Assembly (NCBI GenBank): GCA_903917755.1
Contig: CAIXBT010000148.1
Span: 1-37,156, forward strand
Source: an uncultured Bacteroidota bacterium
GTDB lineage: Bacteria > Bacteroidota > Bacteroidia > Chitinophagales > LD1
DNA: 37,156 nt
Direction: 5' to 3'
Shown here one piece after another: positions 1 to 9,781 of the stretch; position 1 is the first letter of the stretch, and each line of letters begins with the position of its first letter. The position numbers and the translations under genes were made by a program. A model generated the notes under the pieces. It made no database searches. It had not been told where the DNA came from and was given only the letters and a program-made list of their open reading frames with translations.

Positions 1-185
1 ACCTGCTGCCGGGTACTAGCATATTCCAGACCACAATCCGGGCGGCGGCACCATATTTCACATCTCGCTGCCGCATCCAAGTACCGAGATGGTATAAAGT
101 ACATAATGATCCTAAATCCTCGCATTAGCATCTTTTCACATTATGGTATTAACAGATTCCAAATTAAAGACTGTATTATTACCCC

Positions 186-1202
186 ATGATATTATTACGT
201 TGCTATCCTAAAGTGACCGATTGGTTTTGGAGTGTCTCGGGCGGAGCCATAGACCTGAGGTCGATACCTATTTTTAGCTATGGTTTTTTTGTGGCATGCG
301 GTTTTTTGGTGGCGGCGGTCATCGTGACCCGCGAGCTGCGCAGGCGTGAGGCACTGGGTTGGATGCCTGCACTAAGATGGAACGACGGTAAGGAAGAGTG
401 GACTTCTGAACTTGTGGGAGACTTCGTCATCATCTGCGCTATTTTCGGCGTTCTGGGTTCAAACCTATTCAACTTTCTGGAGAGCCCCGATTCATACAAT
501 GGCTTCTGGCGCGATCCTTTCGGCTCTATCTTCAGCGGTCTGTCTGTCTATGGCGGTATGATCTGTGCCGGTCTGGCATTGCTCATATATAGCTGGCGCA
601 AGAAGATCAGGATACCCGATATGTTTGACATACTGGCATATTGTTTCATTCTCGCCGTAGGGATAGGGAGGATAGGCTGTCAGGTGTCGGGAGATGGCGA
701 CTGGGGTATCATCAATACCGCTCCTAAACCTGCTTTCATCCCACAGTTTCTCTGGGCTTCGACCTATGCACACAATATCGCTAATGAGGGCATCAGCATT
801 CCGGGATGCAAGGAACTGCACTGTCAGGTGCTGTCGATGCCGGTTTTCCCTACTCCGATGTATGAATTTATTGAGTGTACCATTATATTTTTTATTCTGC
901 ATTTCATCAGAAAGCGCCTGACAGATAAGCCGGGTCTTTTATTCTTTATTTTCGCCATACTCATTGGTATTCAGCGCTATTCTATCGAGCAGATACGCTC
1001 TATATCAGACAGGCAGCTCTATTTTGTATTTGGGCATGGCTTCAAACAGGCTGAACTCATATCGATGGCACTGATACTGGCAGGTATCATAGGCGTGGCG
1101 GGCCTGAGCAGATATTATGCTGCACATCCGGCTGTCAAACCACCGGCACTCGAACCTGAGCCCGAACCTACTGATGAGCAGGACATAACGACTACAGCTT
1201 AA
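186..1202 (+). CDS. lgt: Prolipoprotein diacylglyceryl transferase
   Basis: 338 aa multi-TM ORF with Lgt-like signature GRIGCQVSGDGDWG and C-terminal region GIQRYSIEQIR. Confidence 0.93.
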   Translation: MILLRCYPKVTDWFWSVSGGAIDLRSIPIFSYGFFVACGFLVAAVIVTRELRRREALGWMPALRWNDGKEEWTSELVGDFVIICAIFGVLGSNLFNFLESPDSYNGFWRDPFGSIFSGLSVYGGMICAGLALLIYSWRKKIRIPDMFDILAYCFILAVGIGRIGCQVSGDGDWGIINTAPKPAFIPQFLWASTYAHNIANEGISIPGCKELHCQVLSMPVFPTPMYEFIECTIIFFILHFIRKRLTDKPGLLFFIFAILIGIQRYSIEQIRSISDRQLYFVFGHGFKQAELISMALILAGIIGVAGLSRYYAAHPAVKPPALEPEPEPTDEQDITTTA

Positions 1203-1366
1203 GGCTTATAAATGGCATCCTAAACATGCTTTAAAAGAGATGTTTGGAAAATATTGATTATTCTACTGCCTAATAATCAGCCGTGAACAACTATTTTTGG
1301 CAAAATGTTTTTGTGGTTTCATTTAAGTTGTTAGTTTTAGGCAATAGAAAACCAAACTAGCCTTTT

Positions 1367-2407
1367 ATGAAGAATATTCTACGCGTATTATCCTGTACTT
1401 TGTTATTGATCGGAGGTTCATTTGTGGCAGATGCCCAGGACCCACACTTTAACCAATACTATTCTTTTGCCTCGCAGCTCAACCCGGCGCTGGTGGGAAA
1501 TTATGACGGCAGCTACCGTCTGGCAGCGCTCTATCGTCAGCAGTGGACATCGGCTCTGGGCCAGTCCAACGGATACCGTACAGTAGGAGCAGATGCAGAT
1601 GTATCGCTGCTCGAGGGTTATCTCAAACATTCTAAACTCGCTATCGGCGTTGGATTTCTAGATGACAAATCAGGCACAGCCGGATTGGACTATATCAATG
1701 CTACACTGAGTGTGGCTTATCATCAGGGCTTCGGCAAGGACGGTGCTCACCACCTTTCTGTAGGTCTTCAGGGTGGTTTCATCCAGAAGAGACTGGACGA
1801 TCCTACTTTCAGCGATCAGTTCCTTGGTCATGATCAGACCCTTACTCAAACCAGAGAAAACTATCAGAGAGGTATCACTAATGGTGATTTCAGCGCAGGT
1901 CTCTACTGGAAATCAAATTTCCACGATGTAGTTCGTTTCGGACTCGGTCTGGGTGTTTTTCATATAGTTCAACCTAAAGAACAACTCATAGTAGCTAATA
2001 ACGATAATTTCGGCAATCAGTACCGCAAATATTCAGCAGATCTGAATGTGGAAGTATTTTTTGGTAAAGGCAAACACATGAGTCTCTCACCTGAATTCAT
2101 ATTGCTGAGTCAGGGTCCATCACGTGAGATCACTCCGGGTCTGTTTTGGTCATATTATTTCCAGACAGGTTTCCGCAAGAATAACAGCTTCAATCTCGGT
2201 GTCAGATATCGTGTAGGCGATGCGGTAGTACCTATGGCAATGGCAGAATTCAGAAATATCCGTCTGGGTCTGGGCTATGAGGTCAATACATCTAATCTGA
2301 GTACCACTACTCACAACAGAGGTGCATTTGAATTGAGTTTGTCATTCGTAGGCGAGAGCATCAAGGCCTTTAAGGGCAGCAGGTCTCTGCCGAGCAGGAG
2401 ATTTTGA
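1367..2407 (+). CDS. Type IX secretion system membrane protein, PorP/SprF family
   Basis: Signal peptide followed by QDPHFNQYYSFASQLNPALVGNYDGSYRLAALYRQQW, typical of the PorP/SprF family; beta-barrel-like remainder. Confidence 0.92.
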   Translation: MKNILRVLSCTLLLIGGSFVADAQDPHFNQYYSFASQLNPALVGNYDGSYRLAALYRQQWTSALGQSNGYRTVGADADVSLLEGYLKHSKLAIGVGFLDDKSGTAGLDYINATLSVAYHQGFGKDGAHHLSVGLQGGFIQKRLDDPTFSDQFLGHDQTLTQTRENYQRGITNGDFSAGLYWKSNFHDVVRFGLGLGVFHIVQPKEQLIVANNDNFGNQYRKYSADLNVEVFFGKGKHMSLSPEFILLSQGPSREITPGLFWSYYFQTGFRKNNSFNLGVRYRVGDAVVPMAMAEFRNIRLGLGYEVNTSNLSTTTHNRGAFELSLSFVGESIKAFKGSRSLPSRRF

Positions 2408-2470
2408 TCAGGAGCAGGAATAAGAAACGCTTTGACTCATTGATGGTCACAGCTTAATAAATCATAGTAG

Positions 2471-2499
2471 AAAACCTGCCGGCTGTGGCAGGTTTTTTT
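2471..2499 (+). terminator. Rho-independent terminator after the PorP/SprF gene
   Basis: AAACCTGCC-GGCTGT-GGCAGGTTTTTTT: 9-bp GC-containing stem with T-tract. Confidence 0.8.
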
Positions 2500-2527
2500 A
2501 TAAAAACCATACCCTTAAAAACAACCA

Positions 2528-4861
2528 ATGACCAGAAGTTTACTCATTATCATCACGGCCATTTTGCTCAGCGGCACACTGTTTGCCGGCGATCCGTTCA
2601 CCAAACATGAACTGGCAAATGGTCTGACAAAAAGGGCTACCCTCAAACTGGCTGACCGCTACTATGCTGAGTCAATCTTCTACACTGCTGCGGAGGAATA
2701 CAAGCTGTACCTGCAGAAAAAGCCCGATGACCGCTATGCTACCTATTGGTTAGGTATGGCGCTCTATCAGGCCCGTGATTACAAAGGTTCTCAGGCTGCA
2801 TTTGAAGCATATTATGCGTTGAAGCCCGGCAAAAAAGACACAAAAGAGAAATGGGAAAAACAGGAAAGGGAATTTTTTAAACTGGGCCGTTTATATTATG
2901 GCATGGTACTGCACCGCAATGGAAAGTATGATGAAGCACAGGAGCAGTTGAGGAAATTCAAAGTGGAGTATTATACTACAGATCAGGCTCAGCAGACGGC
3001 GTTGGTCAAACTCGCTAATCTGGAAATGAAAGGCTGTGACTCTGCCAAAGCCGTAAGAAAACTCAAGATCAAGATCAAGGCGCTACCCGAAGGTATCAAT
3101 ACAGCCTATACTCAGTCGGCACCCTTTCTGTATGATGACAATACACTCTATTACACCAGTCTCGATGAGAATGCGCTGGTCAACTATACAGACGTAAAAA
3201 ACAAAAAGTACACGAATATTTTTGTGGCGAGCAAACATGGAAAAACATGGAGCAAAGACCATAAAATGCCTTCCACTGTGAATGAGGACAAGTATTTCAC
3301 CGGTAATGGAACTTTCAATCCTGACAGGACCCGTTTCTATTTTACTAAATGCCTCGAGATGGATGACGACAGATCTCTGTGCAACATATTCGTGTCTGAT
3401 GTGAAGAATGGAAAACTGACAGGCGATATCAAGCGTCTGCCGGAAGGCATAAACTTCGAAGGCAAATATACTTCCACTCAGCCCACCGTCAGGAAGCTAG
3501 ACGAGAAGCGCGATATAGTCTATTATGCGACCGACAGAGAAGGTGGCAAAGGTGGCCTCGATATATGGTACACTCAGCGCACAGGCGATGGTGAATATAT
3601 GGCACCGAAACCACTGGCCCATGTCAATACTGTAGGAGATGAGGTGACGCCTTTCTTCGAAGACAGCAGCAAAACACTTTATTTCAGTTCAGACGGTCTG
3701 CCGGGTCTCGGTGGCTTCGACGTATTTGCTACCGTGCTCAATATGGAAGAAAGCTCATGGACCGAACCACGCAATATAGGCAAACCACTCAACACCGGCG
3801 CTGATGAACTCTACTACTCTGTACAGCCCGATCAATCGTATGGCTACTTTGTATCAAACAGAGAAGGCTCGATCCCGCTCGCAGGCATCTCTACTGCTTC
3901 TGACGATATCTTTTATTGGGAAAACCTCCACTTTGCAGTAGATGGCGAGATCACTAAAAAAGGCGACCCTACATTCTCTATGGCTGGTGCCCGTTTCAAT
4001 CTCTACCGCACCACACCTGAAGGCAAGAAAGAACTCATCGCTGTAGATTCCACATCTACCAATGGTAAATACTTCTTCAACCTCAGCCCTGACAAGGACT
4101 ATGAAGTAGAAGCAGTAAAAGACGGCTTCCTTCCTCAGGTAGATAAGATCACCACCAAAGGACTCGATGCAGAAGATACCCTCAATGCCAATATGAAAGT
4201 GGCGAAAGACGGATTCATTGTCTATGGCAAGATCATGGAAAATGATTCGCTCTTTTATCCCGGCATCATGAACGCCAGCATGCTCATATATGAGGTCAAA
4301 GGCGGACGCGAGTATCTCTTCAGAGAATTGACAGCCACAGATTCATTCTATGTCACTACGCTTCCTACCGAAAGAGATTTCAAAGTACTGGCTCGCAAAG
4401 ACGGCTATTTTGCAGGCAATACCCGCATCACTACTAAAAACCTCCCGCAAAATTTTGACTCACTCAGAGCCGATATCAAGCTGAACAAAGTGATAGTCAA
4501 CAAAGACTATCGCCTGTCAAATATCCTCTATGAGTTCGATAAAGCAACCCTTACTAAATCATCTATGCTGGTGCTCGATACCCTGTATGACATCATGAAG
4601 GACAATCCTTCTTTCGTTATCGAGCTTTCATCACACACCGATGGCAAGGGTTCTGATCCGTACAACTTAAAACTCTCTCAGGCACGTGCCCAGAGCTGCG
4701 TTGATTACCTCATCAAAAAAGGTGTCGCCAAAAAACGTATGGTACCTGTAGGATACGGTATGCGCAAACCTGTAGCACCAAACAAAAAACCTGACGGCTC
4801 CGACAACCCAGACGGTCGCGCCACAAACAGACGCACAGAGTTCCGAATCACTAAGATTTAG
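2528..4861 (+). CDS. OmpA family protein with N-terminal TPR, PD40/WD40-like beta-propeller and C-terminal OmpA peptidoglycan-binding domain (PorE/SprE-like architecture)
   Basis: Signal peptide, TPR-like N-terminus, propeller motifs (LYFSSDGLPGLGGFDVFAT), C-terminal ELSSHTDGKGSDPYNLKLSQARAQSCVDYLIKKGV; follows a PorP/SprF gene. Confidence 0.9.
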   Translation: MTRSLLIIITAILLSGTLFAGDPFTKHELANGLTKRATLKLADRYYAESIFYTAAEEYKLYLQKKPDDRYATYWLGMALYQARDYKGSQAAFEAYYALKPGKKDTKEKWEKQEREFFKLGRLYYGMVLHRNGKYDEAQEQLRKFKVEYYTTDQAQQTALVKLANLEMKGCDSAKAVRKLKIKIKALPEGINTAYTQSAPFLYDDNTLYYTSLDENALVNYTDVKNKKYTNIFVASKHGKTWSKDHKMPSTVNEDKYFTGNGTFNPDRTRFYFTKCLEMDDDRSLCNIFVSDVKNGKLTGDIKRLPEGINFEGKYTSTQPTVRKLDEKRDIVYYATDREGGKGGLDIWYTQRTGDGEYMAPKPLAHVNTVGDEVTPFFEDSSKTLYFSSDGLPGLGGFDVFATVLNMEESSWTEPRNIGKPLNTGADELYYSVQPDQSYGYFVSNREGSIPLAGISTASDDIFYWENLHFAVDGEITKKGDPTFSMAGARFNLYRTTPEGKKELIAVDSTSTNGKYFFNLSPDKDYEVEAVKDGFLPQVDKITTKGLDAEDTLNANMKVAKDGFIVYGKIMENDSLFYPGIMNASMLIYEVKGGREYLFRELTATDSFYVTTLPTERDFKVLARKDGYFAGNTRITTKNLPQNFDSLRADIKLNKVIVNKDYRLSNILYEFDKATLTKSSMLVLDTLYDIMKDNPSFVIELSSHTDGKGSDPYNLKLSQARAQSCVDYLIKKGVAKKRMVPVGYGMRKPVAPNKKPDGSDNPDGRATNRRTEFRITKI

Positions 4862-4883
4862 GTGTAGAACGAAAGTTGTATCT

Positions 4884-5330
4884 ATGTTTATTCGAATTAT
4901 TAAGGGTAATAAACCTGTTGGGTCTTCTATTATCAATAAAAAGTCAACTTGGGTTTTGTGTATTCTAATAGGCATTGGAATTTCCATACCCATAACTATT
5001 GGAGTTCTTCGTCAATGCAAAATCTATACAAAGGGAAGTTTAGTTAAAGTACTGGTGGTAAATGTACCAGATAATAGTAGAGGTAATTCTAACGGAAGAA
5101 TGAATTTTGAATTCAATGGTAAACCATATGACATTAGTGTTCGTGGTCCTGTCAGTAAAGTATATCATGTTGGAGACACAATATTACTTAGATATCTTAA
5201 TGAGGATGAAGGACTTTTTATGCTCCCAAATAAAAATCCTATAATCGATGGCTTACTATATTTTATAGCAATGTCAATAGCAATTGCGGGCTGTGTTTAC
5301 TATTTAATAAATACACCTGTTGTAAAATAG
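4884..5330 (+). CDS. Hypothetical protein with two TM segments (DUF3592-like)
   Basis: 148 aa ORF; TM segment, short beta-rich region, second TM segment. Confidence 0.55.
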   Translation: MFIRIIKGNKPVGSSIINKKSTWVLCILIGIGISIPITIGVLRQCKIYTKGSLVKVLVVNVPDNSRGNSNGRMNFEFNGKPYDISVRGPVSKVYHVGDTILLRYLNEDEGLFMLPNKNPIIDGLLYFIAMSIAIAGCVYYLINTPVVK

Positions 5331-5459
5331 ATCGCAAATCAGAAATAACCATCCAATGGTATAGATAATTTCATACCCTAAGCCCGCGCAGTTTTTTTTA
5401 TGTCATTTATAATAAATATATAATAACTTCGTTCTTGTCGGGAATCCAATAAAATCTTA

Positions 5460-5546
5460 TGAAAATATTTGCTTTCTCATTGCTGGTGCTTGCTATCCTA
5501 TTCGGAGCCGCGCAGGTATATGAACTCCTGCAGATCGAGAGATAGC
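5460..5546 (+). pseudogene. Orphan signal-peptide ORF (MKIFAFSLLVLAILFGAAQVYELLQIER*), possible 5' remnant of a secreted-protein gene
   Basis: ATG after an AT-rich leader, strong hydrophobic signal peptide ending AAQ, stop shortly after; 3' part lies antisense to the neighbouring ORF. Confidence 0.35.
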
Positions 5547-6070
5547 CAGCCGTATCGGGTGCCGATGCTGTCTGTTTTTTGGAAGCCAAAATAATGAATG
5601 GAAGTGTCAGACCCTGAATAATCAGGCGGATATCCGTATTGATAGTAATCGCGATAATGACCATTGAGTAATGCCGCAGGGGCTGTGCTAAATCTATTGG
5701 TAGCAGAGAGCGAATCTCCGAAAGCAGGGCTGACCGGGTTTGTGCAAACGGAAAAGTTCGGGTTCAGAAAGCTATCCAGAGTGGCAGTCTGGGCATAGTC
5801 AAAATAATTGCCGAGAGAACAGACATAGCCTTGCCTGGTCTGGGTACATGAGAGGCGGATGCGTGCATCGGGAGTGCTGTCGCCATCGAGGTCTATGAGA
5901 TAGAATGATCCGCAGCCGCAAACCAGTTTATTGCCTGAGAAATAGAATGCTTGTGTAGTGATTGTTGATGCGGAATTGGGGTGCAGGGGCTTTGAGGCTG
6001 TTTCCTTTTTACAGGATACGGCACCTATCTCGGCGGTACCTACGGTCAGGGCATCAGAGCAGGTATTCAC
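5498..6070 (-). CDS. Hypothetical secreted-type protein without a signal peptide (possibly truncated or rearranged)
   Basis: 190 aa ORF with GTG start; protein-like content (LIDLDGDSTPDARI, YFGFQKTDSIGTRYGWLSLDL); starts 6 nt after the mpl stop. Confidence 0.5.
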   Translation of the reverse strand: MNTCSDALTVGTAEIGAVSCKKETASKPLHPNSASTITTQAFYFSGNKLVCGCGSFYLIDLDGDSTPDARIRLSCTQTRQGYVCSLGNYFDYAQTATLDSFLNPNFSVCTNPVSPAFGDSLSATNRFSTAPAALLNGHYRDYYQYGYPPDYSGSDTSIHYFGFQKTDSIGTRYGWLSLDLQEFIYLRGSE

Positions 6071-6076
6071 TGATGA

Positions 6077-7441
6077 CTATAGCTTGCTTATGATGGTTTG
6101 AGCCATGCTCTTCACATCCATCCCCCCAAACTGCCCGCTCGTCATAAGCAGCAGATTATTCTCATGCCAGTCCTGCGACAGCAGAAACTCCTGTAGTTTT
6201 TCTTTCTCGCTAAACACCCTCATATCATCCCGCCCGAATGAACTGATGATCAACGCCGGGTCCAAGGGAGGCATCTGTTTCAGCTTCATAGCTTCATGAT
6301 CGATGAATACCACCGCCGTATCTGCCTTATCCATCCCTCCATGATATTCCTGCAGGAAATCCTTATTCAGACTGCTGAATGTATGCAGTTCCATCACCGC
6401 CGTCAGCCTGCGCGTAGGATATTGCTCTTTCATAGCATTCACCGTAGCCTGCAGCTTTGAAGGCGAATGTGCAAAGTCTTTATAGACCACCGTGTGCGCA
6501 TTTTCACCCAGTTTTTCCAACCTGTTTGCCGCCCCTTCGAAAGTACTCATGGCGGTATAAAAATCATGGTCCGAGATACCTACCTCACGGCACACAGTTC
6601 TCGCACCTTCCATATTCTGCATATTATGAGTACCGAATACCACCATCGGATATTCGCCCTCCGCCGTCTTCACATAGGTCTTATTATCGCGCACTTCATA
6701 GCTGGCCGAGGTATAAGGAATAGCCCTCGCCGCACCGCTGTAGTCCGCAAATATCCTTTGCAGCTCCTTATCACCCGCATAGTACGACATCGATCCGCCC
6801 GCCTCCACACTGTTCGCGAACTTCCTGAACTGATTCACATAGCCATCATACACCGGAAACACATTGATATGATCCCACGCCACACCCGTTATCAGCGCTA
6901 TATGTGGATGGTAAAACATAAATTTCGACTCCCGCTCTATCGGCGATGCCAGATATTCATCGCCCTCTATCACAATGATTTCCGCCGACTCGCTCAGTCG
7001 CACACCCGTATCAAAACCCTTCACTTTGGCACCAACCATATAGTCTATATCGCGCCCGCACTCATGCAGCACATGCATTACCATCGAGGTGATGGTGGTC
7101 TTGCCGTGGCTGCCGGCTATCACTATACGCTTCTTGTTTTTAGAAACCTCATAGATATAATGCGGGAAAGAGTATATCGGTATCTTCAGTTCCTGCGCCC
7201 TCAGCAGCTCCGGATTGTCTATCCGCGCATGCATACCCAGTATCACCGCATCCAGCCCCGCATGTATCTTTTCGGGGAAAAATCCCTCCGTTTCCGGCAA
7301 TATCCCTTCTTTACCCAGATTGGTTCTGGCTGGATCAGCTATCTTATCATCCGACCCCAAAACCTGATATCCCTGCCGTTTCAGAGCAATGGCGAGACTG
7401 TGCATCACGGCACCTCCTATGGCTATAAAGTGTACATTCAT
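6077..7441 (-). CDS. mpl: UDP-N-acetylmuramate:L-alanyl-gamma-D-glutamyl-meso-diaminopimelate ligase (Mur ligase family)
   Basis: N-terminal MNVHFIAIGGAVMHSLAIALKRQGYQVLGSDDKI, ATP motif GSHGKTTITSMV, downstream DFAHSPSKLQATVNAMK. Confidence 0.9.
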   Translation of the reverse strand: MNVHFIAIGGAVMHSLAIALKRQGYQVLGSDDKIADPARTNLGKEGILPETEGFFPEKIHAGLDAVILGMHARIDNPELLRAQELKIPIYSFPHYIYEVSKNKKRIVIAGSHGKTTITSMVMHVLHECGRDIDYMVGAKVKGFDTGVRLSESAEIIVIEGDEYLASPIERESKFMFYHPHIALITGVAWDHINVFPVYDGYVNQFRKFANSVEAGGSMSYYAGDKELQRIFADYSGAARAIPYTSASYEVRDNKTYVKTAEGEYPMVVFGTHNMQNMEGARTVCREVGISDHDFYTAMSTFEGAANRLEKLGENAHTVVYKDFAHSPSKLQATVNAMKEQYPTRRLTAVMELHTFSSLNKDFLQEYHGGMDKADTAVVFIDHEAMKLKQMPPLDPALIISSFGRDDMRVFSEKEKLQEFLLSQDWHENNLLLMTSGQFGGMDVKSMAQTIISKL

Positions 7442-7555
7442 AGCGCCAAAGGTGGCTTAAATATGAAACATTATTATCCACAAATCGTTAAGTGGGGGGT
7501 ACTAATTCTAAAATAAAACACATACTTTTACGTTCTAAAGTTAAAACCAACAATT

Positions 7556-7693
7556 ATGACAGCCACTAAAAGAACCCTTTCGATAGCCTTAGTAGCATTC
7601 GCTTTTATGTGTGTTGCCCTTGCATCTTGCGATCGCCACACATGCCCTACATATTCTAAAGCTCCTGAGCAGACTACCGAGAGCAAAGGTTAA
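7556..7693 (+). CDS. Small lipoprotein, 45 aa (MTATKRTLSIALVAFAFMCVALASCDRHTCPTYSKAPEQTTESKG)
   Basis: Absent from the ORF track because it is short; signal peptide and lipobox (ALASC); ends 5 nt before the ytxJ-like ORF. Confidence 0.65.
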   Translation: MTATKRTLSIALVAFAFMCVALASCDRHTCPTYSKAPEQTTESKG

Positions 7694-7698
7694 TCTTC

Positions 7699-8031
7699 AT
7701 GCATTGGATACCACTCACTGACGAAAAGCAACTGGACGAGATCATTGCTGCTTCGTATCAAAACCCTATTGCTATCTACAAACATAGCACGAGGTGTTCT
7801 GTGAGTGTCATGGCCAAAAGAGGTCTGGAGCAGCAGTGGCGCCTCAGCGATGAGGAGTTGCCCTTGTACTATCTGGACCTGCTGACCTACCGGCCTGTTT
7901 CAAATCGCATAGCCGAACTCTTCGGCGTGCAGCATCAGTCTCCGCAGCTTCTCCTGATCAAAGATGCCAAAGCCATGTATCATGCATCTCATTCAGATAT
8001 AGATTTTGATGAGATGGCAGCTCGCTTATGA
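7699..8031 (+). CDS. ytxJ: Bacillithiol system redox-active protein YtxJ-like (DUF2847)
   Basis: 110 aa thioredoxin-like; YKHSTRCSVS active site, SPQLLLIKDAKAMYHASH C-terminal region. Confidence 0.88.
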   Translation: MHWIPLTDEKQLDEIIAASYQNPIAIYKHSTRCSVSVMAKRGLEQQWRLSDEELPLYYLDLLTYRPVSNRIAELFGVQHQSPQLLLIKDAKAMYHASHSDIDFDEMAARL

Positions 8032-8076
8032 CATGGTCAGTCCACGGCATTATCTATAATTCTCTATCTTTATAGT

Positions 8077-8379
8077 ATGGATGACATAGGAAAACCTTTA
8101 TTTCATCGGCGCATCTTTTGGGATGTGGATTTTGATAAGCTCGACTATGATGCTAAATCAGCCTTTGTGATAGAGCGGGTCTTTGAGCGCGGCGATGTGG
8201 ATGATATACGCCAGTGTCGCAGGTATTATGGTGATGAGAAAGTCACCGATGCCCTTTTGAATGCCAAATATCTGTCCGAGCGTACTATTTATCTGTCCGC
8301 AGCTGTGACAGGCAAGGAACTAAATGAATTCAGATGCTATATACTGAGACAGTCGACCGAGGAACCTTATCCATATTAA
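8077..8379 (+). CDS. Hypothetical protein, DUF6922-like, candidate antitoxin partner
   Basis: FWDVDFDKLDYDAKSAFVIERVFERGDVDDIRQCRRYYGDEKV; overlaps the AbiEii-like ORF by about 46 nt. Confidence 0.75.
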   Translation: MDDIGKPLFHRRIFWDVDFDKLDYDAKSAFVIERVFERGDVDDIRQCRRYYGDEKVTDALLNAKYLSERTIYLSAAVTGKELNEFRCYILRQSTEEPYPY

Positions 8380-8960
8380 AGAAATTGATGGCAATTCCGG
8401 AGTTGCAGGATTTTTATCTTGTCGGTGGAACCTGTTTATCACTCAGATATGGACACAGAAAATCTGTTGACCTTGATATGTTTTCAATAGTAGATTTTAA
8501 CCTCGATGATATTGTACTGATTCTCGAAAAGAACTTCAATGGGTTTGAATATCGCAATACAGGCAACACTATAGGAATTTTTGGTTTTATTGATGATGTG
8601 AAAGTTGACTTTGTCAAATATCATTATTTCAAACAATTAGGAAAGCCCCAAATGGAAGATGGCATCAGGATGTTTAATGACCTTGATATAATGGCTATGA
8701 AGGCTTTTGCTGTATTGAAACGTGCTCAAAAAAAGGATTTTTGGGACGTGGCTGAATTGTTGCAGCACTATTCTGTCAAGGAATTAATCATGGCCTACGA
8801 TGAGAAATTCCCCAATCATCAACTGGCTATTTCTATACCGCAGGCCATAACTTATTTTGCAGATGCTGATGAGAGTGAAGATCCGGTGAGCCTCAAAGGC
8901 CAAACATGGGAAACTGTGAAAAAGCAGATCCAACAAAAAGTGAAAGACTATCTGAAATAG
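8334..8960 (+). CDS. AbiEii/AbiGii-type nucleotidyltransferase-fold protein (candidate toxin)
   Basis: FYLVGGTCLSLRYGHRKSVDLDMFS: nucleotidyltransferase GG...hDhD motif characteristic of AbiEii; start within the overlap is uncertain. Confidence 0.85.
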   Translation: MLYTETVDRGTLSILKKLMAIPELQDFYLVGGTCLSLRYGHRKSVDLDMFSIVDFNLDDIVLILEKNFNGFEYRNTGNTIGIFGFIDDVKVDFVKYHYFKQLGKPQMEDGIRMFNDLDIMAMKAFAVLKRAQKKDFWDVAELLQHYSVKELIMAYDEKFPNHQLAISIPQAITYFADADESEDPVSLKGQTWETVKKQIQQKVKDYLK

Positions 8961-8994
8961 TATAAATCTCTATTTTTTTCTTAGGTTTATCCCT

Positions 8995-9759
8995 ATGAGC
9001 AATAACTCTTTTTCTGAGGATCATTTAGACCTCAAATATCATTTGATCAATAAATACAGGGGTCTTATAACCCGCAGATATGATGATGTGATCAAAAATA
9101 TTCACAAAACGGATCTTAATCTCAGCCAGGACGTGGCGCGTGAGATCAGAGATTTCTTTCTCGAAAATGTCTATCCCGAACCGGCACAGCGCAGGAAACT
9201 GGATGCTGCTTTTGCTGAACTCAGAAACTTCACTAACAATCCAGTATTGATCTGGGGACTGTTGGGCAGCCTGCCTGTGGCTTTGTTTCAGTTTGGGGCG
9301 CAGTTGCCCCACGCCATTCGTGCCGGCCTTACTTCACTGCCGGCCTACACTTCAGCTATCGGATTTGAAGAGGCGATGCTTCGTACTGCTGTCGAGAAGG
9401 GTTTCAAAGAGCCGATCTCCGATGAGCAGTTTTTTGAGTGTCTTAGAGCCCTGCCACACAAAAAACTGGATGATTTTATCAATGAAGCAAGCGTGCTTTT
9501 TATCGTTATATCAGATACTACACTACTGACCAAGACCATCAACATCATGAAGGATGTCATAGCCCGGATGAAAAGGAAACCGACACTATATACCTCAGAC
9601 CAGGTAGAAGCCATACAGCTGGGACTGGACCTGATGGAGAAAGGCTATGAACTGCTCGAACCTTACACAGAAGATACCAAGAAAGATATTATTGCATTCA
9701 TTACCGAAAATGAAATGAAATTCATAGCAGAGATCCATGCATCTGCTAATAAATCATAG
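8995..9759 (+). CDS. Hypothetical protein, mostly alpha-helical
   Basis: 254 aa ORF with central hydrophobic stretch (NNPVLIWGLLGSLPVALFQFGAQ); codon-consistent. Confidence 0.7.
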   Translation: MSNNSFSEDHLDLKYHLINKYRGLITRRYDDVIKNIHKTDLNLSQDVAREIRDFFLENVYPEPAQRRKLDAAFAELRNFTNNPVLIWGLLGSLPVALFQFGAQLPHAIRAGLTSLPAYTSAIGFEEAMLRTAVEKGFKEPISDEQFFECLRALPHKKLDDFINEASVLFIVISDTTLLTKTINIMKDVIARMKRKPTLYTSDQVEAIQLGLDLMEKGYELLEPYTEDTKKDIIAFITENEMKFIAEIHASANKS

Positions 9760-9781
9760 AGCACTCAAAACCTGAAACACA

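Noticed and set aside
1-97. Possible C-terminus of an upstream gene (HIPDHNPGGGTIFHISLPHPSTEMV*, histidine-kinase-like GGTIFHISLP)
   Set aside because: Only about 25 codons and an in-frame TAG at 17-19; insufficient to call a CDS without sequence upstream of the window.
492-902. 136-aa minus-strand ORF inside lgt
   Set aside because: Antisense shadow ORF within a clear lgt gene.
6467-7516. 349-aa plus-strand ORF antisense to mpl
   Set aside because: Composition (His/Arg/Tyr-rich, no family motifs) is typical of a shadow ORF opposite a well-supported mpl gene.
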